DNA of 64,000 nt from Rotaria socialis (Eukaryota > Rotifera > Eurotatoria > Philodinida > Philodinidae): positions 1-64,000 of the forward strand of contig CAJNYU010002963.1 of assembly GCA_905331475.1 (NCBI GenBank), written 5' to 3'. The notes below the pieces were generated by a model. It was given only the letters and a program-made list of their open reading frames with translations, searched no databases and was not told the origin of the DNA. The number at the start of each line of letters is the position of its first letter. Position 1 is the stretch's first letter. The position numbers and the translations under genes were made by a program. Shown here one piece after another: positions 57,574-64,000 of the stretch.

Positions 57574-60500
57574 CAAGGTCGATACTCCCCTTACCATTTA
57601 TTTCTACCAAAAACAATTCATCAAAAGAAGAAGAAAAGCAGATTTTTGATTAAGACAGAAAATACATTCAATAAATATTTTTGTACTCGATGTAATTACG
57701 TATTATATCAAGTAGATACTTGTTTTATTAGCTTCAATTGGTAGCATCTTTTGTTTACAAATGTTTCATATAATGTGTATGTGTCCGTAGAGTGCTAAAA
57801 ATTGTACTGGGCCAGAAAAGTCATTGCACTTAACCCTACGCAATTTTTCTTCTCTGTCTTTTAATTCTTATTGACAATTAATATATATATATAGGGTAAT
57901 ATAAAAAAGAACAATCTATATTCAACAGGTGCTATTGTGTTTATACGTAGGCAAGAAAATATACATTTATTTTTCTAGTGGGTGGCGCTGATGACGTTTT
58001 ATGTAACAGCGGTAGTTTGCGCACATATGTGAGAGAGAGAAAAGTGGTTCGTTTTCTTATTTCGAAATCGTATACCAACGTCAATCGAGTCCGTAACTTT
58101 AATTCTGTATATTGACTGTCTTTTCTCTCGGTTAAGCTGAAAAGCAGAAATTGAATCTGCTACGTGTTACTGAATAGTGAACTTTCTTCTTTTTCTTTTG
58201 ATAAAAGTAGTCACTATTGGAGAAGGAAAAACGAAAATATGACATAGCCTGAAGACTCGACTAATATTAAGAATTTCATCAATGAACGATAGAAAAGACA
58301 TTACACTATAGTCTTATTTCAATAGATAGATATCCAAGAAAAATAGTTTTGAGAAAAAAAGAATTCACTTACAAGCTGTGTTTCATTAGGTAAAATCTGT
58401 TGTATACATGTTGCTGAACAACTTGTATCTGTGACAAGTACTGTTGGCAGTATTGTTGGTAAATCGAACGAACTCATTGTATTTGTATTATTATCTTCAC
58501 TAACTGTGTTATTCGATGCTCTTATACAATGGGATAATGGTTTTTGAATATTAAAATAATCGTTTTTAGTATTAAATTGTTTATTTTTATTTTTATTGAT
58601 AATATGTAATTGATGATCACTATTGTTTCTTTTACACACGAGATTTTTCTCTGTATCTTTTGTTGTTAAATGTGAATCCGATGGTGATTTATAAAATTGA
58701 TTCATTGATAAAGGATGATGTTTTTTAAAGAAAAGATGTAATGATGATGAAAGTGTTCGATATCGGCCATTTTTTTGACGTCGCAGTGTTAAACAATGTA
58801 AACGTTTCAGTACAATTAAAAAATCATTTGTATGAATAGATGGAATAACTGCTGATGTACCGTTCTTTGATGATAAAAATGATGAGGATGATGAGGATGA
58901 GGATGGACGCCGTGAACATGCATTCGAATCTGAGATATCAATACCGGTACCTGATTCACAAGAGCTCAGATAAAATCTATGGCGATCGGCGACACGAGGA
59001 AACTCAAGAGAATCCATACACACGTTACGCTGTAATAAAATATCTTTCATTAATAGATAAATAGGTAAGGTTGTTTGAGTTAGTAGGAAAGAAAAACAAG
59101 AAAAATTAAGAGCAACTAATGATATTATCTAAATAGAATCGTCAACACACTTATGAGATATGTGACGAGCGAATGAAAGGAAAAGATCCAAGCATCGAGG
59201 AGAAAGAAAAGAAGAGTGCGTGGGTGAACAGTTTTTTTTAGCAGAGAAAAGAAAAAAAGTGAGAATAGAAAAAAATAAAGCACTCATTATTACTTCACAA
59301 CCGATGTTTGATGTCGACAAACCAATTATTATTGTTCTCATTAAATGGAACAACAGTGAACCATAAGAATAAAATACTAAATATTGACGTCATCTTATAT
59401 ATATATATATATATTTTTCTTGCTCTACTAACAAGCTTGCTCTTGTATTATAAAGGCGGCATGTTGCTAAAAACTGTTTTATTATATAACACATTTGATA
59501 TTCATGAGAATCATTACAATATTCATATTTGTAAAAGGAATGATGTTCGAGTGCATCTCTTTTCTTTTTAGTAGTTCTGGTATTTTAAGTAGAAGACACT
59601 CTCATTTTTTCTTCATGTGTCATAATTAATGATAATTGTTAAGAAAGTATACAGTGCTACTTACATGAGAGAAAACTTCTGGCAAATCATCGTCGGCTAG
59701 GATGTAATTATTGTTCGTTATCGTAGACGTAGTAATAAAAGATGGACCATTTTTGACGAATGTATTTCCACGCTAGTAGTAAACAACAACGAATAAACAT
59801 AAACCATAGTGATTTATAAGAAGATTTGACAGATGAGTTTTCAAGCGTAATCAATGTCATGCCAATAAGAAGAAGGTAATATTACTCAAATGATGGTCAC
59901 ATTGACATTAAAAACATAAACTAATTATATATTATTTTACGAAATGATTTTAGACTTGAAAAAGCATATGATTACATAAATGCCTCAAGCATAAATAGAA
60001 GAATGATGCGAATAGGTTTAATATTATTAAAAACACTTTTTTCCTTCGCTTTTCGGGAATTTTAAGTGATGCATGGCTTTTAGTATTTACAAACATATTA
60101 TAGATTCTTTTTTTTCTCAATAAGACATTAAGAAAATTTTCATGCTTGGTTAGATTACATGTTCTATAGTGCGTTTTTTTTCCTATCAAAACTATTGACA
60201 AGTACTATAAACATGCAATCTTTCATTGTCTATCGAACAAAATAACGAGGAGTAGAAATAGAATTCTTTCACGATTAAGCTAATTAGCTAGATTTCCCAA
60301 AGTATGATTATTTTACCTAAAAACCGTATGCTTGTAATCTTCAAAAACAAGATCGTATTCGTGACAGCAACAATTTCTAGATTCAACAAAAAAGTATGAC
60401 TATGTAATTTTGTTGTGTAACTGTAAAGAATAGAAACTAATGAGAAAACATCCGTACTTGTGAAAAATTTCCTAGCTTTATCAGTTGATGAAGCGTAGAA

Positions 60501-63194
60501 AAATCAAAAAAAAATATGAGTGCGTACATTTTCCTGAGAAAGTTCTTTGTTAAAAAAAGAACTTCAACAGATATCAATTAAATTCTAATTGAATATTATT
60601 GAGACTCATAGAAATAGAGAGCTATGTTTTCTTCAAAACTTAAAATTTTTTTTATATCTGAAGTCATTGCTCATTTCAATAGTATCTAGTTGGTTCAATC
60701 TGATTAAAAGAAAATAAATAGAGGTCATCATTTTTTTTCCATTATCTAAAATGAATAATTTCTTCTTGCCAATAGGATTTTGATTCGAATAACATGCAAT
60801 AATAGAAAACTAATAGAAACACAGCCTATTTTACATTTTACTGTGCATCAATGTTTTCCATTATCACTCATGTTTATTTTTTGTACAACAAAAAGGAATA
60901 TAATATGTTCCTAGAAAGGTTTTTTCTTCTTCATACTATGGCATGCGAATTCCTAAAGTTTTATTCTATGGATATGAAGTTGATGATGACAAGGTAGCAT
61001 TTTATGGGTGTCTTTGCATCGTATGAAATCTCCTTAGACATCTCTTAAAGATCTTCAAATCTTACAATAGAATCTATACTCTAAAAATTAATTAATTAAA
61101 CTTGTCTTATAGAAAAAAAAACGGAAGGTAAAAGTGCAACATATAAATAGTAATTTTTACAAGTGCAGTGCAAAATAGACGTCGTAAAAAATTCAAGTTT
61201 AATGTAAGTACTTTTATCATTGGATTACAAATAGCTCGTGTTCTATATGAAGTGTTCTACCGTTTATGTATGAAATAATATTCGAGAAATTTCGGTGTAT
61301 TGAACGGCAAAAGTTTCCATGATTCTAAATCGTGAAGGTTTTAACTGCTTAATAATGCTAAGAAGAAAATAGTAAACTGTAATCTTCTGATGGTATGTTT
61401 CCGTATGTTTTACAACAAATACCTTAGACAGTGGAGAGCGAATGCAATTTCATATGCACTTATCTAAATTCTTTATTGGAAAACAATCATATATATTAAT
61501 CATGATCTGTTAAATCTTTAAATATATTATTGAAAATATACTGTTTGGGACGAATAAATTGCTATGCAAAGCATGTCATACAAAGTTTTGATTACGCTAG
61601 AAAAGTTAGTTCAAAATGTGTGACACATAGCTTAGACTGTGTGATAGATTTCCCATTGCAATATCCTTAATCATTGATTAGAAAATTATTTAATGCTAAA
61701 CGGTTCAACAATACAAATTTATTCAGAGTTTTCATGCTGAAAAAATCACAGGATTCATTTTTTTTAATCGTTATTTATAACGTAGAAAAAAGTCGTAAAA
61801 TTCATGGAGAAGATTGTGAGCACGTGCAAGGGTTATTTTAGTACTTGCCAATAAATGATGTATTCATTGCACTCCAATTTTCCTCCACTAAATAAATGCA
61901 AGAGAGCACATAATTATATGGAATGGCAGATAATTTTCTATGCTGATAGGATAAATTATTAATTTCTTACAAAATTATTTTTTGAGTCACCGTAAACAAT
62001 ACTATCAATTACGATCATACAACTATTCCTCTTTCATCTCTCACCTGTTGTTGAGTAGAAAAATGAAGTATAATATCCTGTGTGTTTCTGCCTGTTTAAT
62101 TTTGCTCAATTAAATAGAAGGGCAACTTTTTGGGGCTCAATACTCGTAGGGCTTTAGCTATATTTAATAGTTTATACGGCATTAGATATATCCGATATTT
62201 CCAGTTGCATGAATCAAGAAAGATCATTACATCATTGCTTCCCACGTACTTTTTATATTGAGTCGATTTGCAGAAAAAAATCATGGGCACAAAAACTGAT
62301 TCAAAATGACCAAATTCGACGGATCCCCTACCGAAAAAGATTCAGTCTGCAACGATGATTAGTTGCAAGGAGCAAAAATGAATCGACATAAATACGCAGG
62401 CTGCCATGTTCAATCTTTCTATTCTATTGAACGTGATACTCGAGCAGATAAAAGACACGATCTAATTCAGTATTTTTTCCATAAAAAAAACAGACCAAGT
62501 AATTGCTAAAAACGAACATCAATCTTAGCCCTATCTAACAATGGAAAAACTTTCATTGTATTTGAAGTTTTTCTGTAAGCTAATCAAAGTAAGAACACCA
62601 AGGACTATCAAAGTAAATAATTAGTTTTTCAAAGCGTGTACTTCAATTATAATGTTAAATAGAATAAACAGACTGTAAACATTCATATGTACGGGAAAAG
62701 AATGATCTAAAATGCTAGAATTGTTTTTAATTTCTTGTTTATTTTTGCTTTAGAAAATTGCTCTTCAGTATAAATTCCATAAAATAATATTTCATGAAGT
62801 CTTGCATGTTAAGATTTATCTCTTATGTCAAAGCTTTTTTCTTTTTAATGCATTAAACGTCAGCTATAAAAGTACATTCAATTAGAAAATACTAGAACAT
62901 CTGTCTTTCAGGAAAGAACAACATATTTACGAACAATGAAAGTAAATATTAAATAAAAAGCTTTTCCCCCCTTTAATAAATAAGGATATTTAAAAAAAAA
63001 AGATACTTAACGACATGCCAACACAAGCGATAGCCAAACACTTTTCTTTTTATTCAGAAACTTACATTCATACGTACCGAAATTCCTTGATGTAGGCATG
63101 GATTGGTTTTACGCGAGTCCATTGTTGTTGCTTTTTTAGTTGCCTTGTATTCCAAACGAGACATATCATCTTTATAGTTTTGAGCCAAAGGCAT
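53067..63194 (-). CDS. RPS6KA: p90 ribosomal S6 kinase (two kinase domains)
   Basis: RSK acts below ERK and PDK1: the C-terminal kinase is switched on by ERK and helps activate the AGC-type N-terminal kinase, which phosphorylates substrates. The ATG at 63192-63194 gives [20 protein letters not shown]; vertebrate RSKs also begin MPLAQ. Exons: 63078-63194, 59665-59772, 58373-59029, 55793-55861, 55606-55728, 55467-55548, and others to stop 53067-53069; all checked junctions keep frame. N-terminal kinase: [57 protein letters not shown] and [11 protein letters not shown]-terminal kinase: [58 protein letters not shown] (ERK-type site). The tail [10 protein letters not shown] resembles an ERK docking site. 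Odd: HRDLK is HRDLQ in the C-terminal kinase, and a 219-codon Ser/Asn-rich exon lies before the first kinase. Confidence 0.9.
55862..58372 (-). other. Large RSK intron
   Basis: Separates the 219-codon exon from the first exon close to the kinase domain. It holds a TG/GA microsatellite (57534-57572) and AT-rich sequence. An internal promoter for a shorter RSK form starting near the kinase domain is conceivable, but no start codon for it was identified. Confidence 0.55.
57534..57572. repeat. Compound (TG)n(AG)n microsatellite
   Basis: About nine TG units run directly into about eleven GA units. Simple sequence inside the RSK intron. Confidence 0.9.
59773..63077 (-). other. First large RSK intron (3.3 kb)
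   Basis: Between the MPLAQ exon and the second exon. No exon, RNA gene or repeat element was recognised in it. First introns of this size often hold enhancers, but nothing specific can be pointed to. Confidence 0.5.
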
Positions 63195-64000
63195 TTTAAT
63201 TAAAAACAATGATAAAAAACACAAACGCTATCAAATAGGAATCAAGTTATTTATGATACCAAGTAATAATAATACTTGAATAGTAGTTGTTTCACAAGCG
63301 GATATAATATTGATCGTAGTTCTACGATTTGACAGTTTCTAAAAAAAAGAAAAAAACATTCAATAGTAAAACGTATGTAATGAATTATTTAGAACGTCTA
63401 ACGTAGAGCCAAAATGCACACAAAACAAGAGGAGGAACAAGTATAAAACAAAAAAATGTGCCGCGCTTGCCGTTCGACAGTTTACTTTTCTGTGTCACCC
63501 TACGAACAGAGTATTTAGAAGAAGAAAAAACTATATATACACATAAAAATAGAATGACATTGTTATCTAAGAAAAAATAGGAAAAAAGGAAGAAGAAAAA
63601 CTTAACTATTATCAAAAAGGTCACGTTGATGTTACTTGACCAGTCAGAATGTGTATATATAAAATAGCATAGCGGCCAGTACTCAAATGTAGAACAAAAA
63701 AAACCGAGAGTTTGATTTGTGTTAATTAGATTGATTGCGAAACAGACTGTCCAATAAGTGCTGAACACCTTTTTTCTTGCTCTCTCTCTCTTTCTCGTTT
63801 TTTCTGTCTATTCTGTTGTCAGAAAACGCAAAATGAGGGAATTGCGAAACCTAATCAATAAGAAAACTCAATAATTAATGACCATGTTGACGTCACAAAT
63901 TATTCATTATTCCGTGAACGTATATTCAAACAATTAAATGATTGATTGACATGCAGAAACAACAACAGACGTCGATGTTTCGTTTAGTCAGAATGGCATT
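63195..64000. promoter_or_regulatory. RSK upstream region with a CRE-type palindrome
   Basis: Upstream of the RSK start. TGACGTCA, the full cAMP-response element palindrome, lies at 63888-63895, and CAGACGTCGA follows at about 63967. A CT tract occupies 63779-63796. The minus ORF at 63385-63768 looks random. Promoter status is inferred from position only. Confidence 0.3.

Noticed and set aside
63385..63768. 127-codon minus ORF upstream of RSK
   Set aside because: Hydrophobic low-complexity sequence without ATG context or homology signs. It more likely lies in the RSK promoter or 5' UTR.
1..64000. CRISPR arrays, bacterial operons, riboswitches
   Set aside because: The sequence is intron-bearing eukaryotic DNA; no regularly spaced direct-repeat array was seen.

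Overview
The window is eukaryotic nuclear DNA from an AT-rich invertebrate genome. Genes are broken by many short GT-AG introns (mostly about 50-80 bases), and the recognisable products are animal proteins (THADA, p90 ribosomal S6 kinase, MRTF, SLC6 transporter). Short introns, an EGF-ectodomain 7TM receptor, several bacterial-type enzyme families and many small inverted-repeat elements together fit a bdelloid rotifer. That assignment is inference. One ambiguous base is present (3569).

Layout. 1-5450 is mostly gene-poor, with one small coiled-coil tail-anchored protein (1589-1927). 5451-15926 (minus) is a many-exon THADA homologue. One of its introns contains a complete two-exon gene on the opposite strand (10746-11824) for a degenerate ADP-ribosylglycohydrolase-like protein. 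An F-box gene (15969-17003, minus) ends only 42 bases before the THADA start. 17854-19919 (minus) is an MRTF-type coactivator (RPEL, SAP) whose large intron carries a tRNA-Gln(CUG) gene. 20639-24000 is a cluster of inverted-repeat elements, each packed with copies of its own short near-palindromic word. 24000-30150 is gene-poor. 30155-30907 (plus) encodes a four-TM protein. 31329-33888 (minus) is an EGF/7TM receptor with one frameshift. 34183-34695 (minus) is a single-TM protein. 37092-40259 (plus) is an SLC6 transporter with an in-frame TGA. 40294-48000 mixes small mobile elements, a small HTH-like exon, a broken multi-TM gene and decayed Rep/SF3-helicase-like coding fragments. 49042-50414 (minus) is a two-exon PLP enzyme of the threonine dehydratase/serine racemase family. 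51370-52002 (minus) is a broken 2OG-Fe(II) oxygenase, followed upstream by a hAT-like non-autonomous element with target duplication (52270-52879). 53067-63194 (minus) is a p90RSK with two kinase domains, long introns and an unusual 219-codon low-complexity N-terminal exon.

The genes do not form one pathway. THADA (tRNA modification partner), RSK (ERK-pathway kinase) and MRTF (actin/SRF signalling) are conserved housekeeping or signalling loci. The SLC6, F-box, EGF-7TM and 2OG-oxygenase loci each carry a stop or frameshift that is either real decay or base-call error. The most unusual material is the nested antisense pseudoenzyme gene and the recurring word-packed inverted-repeat elements.
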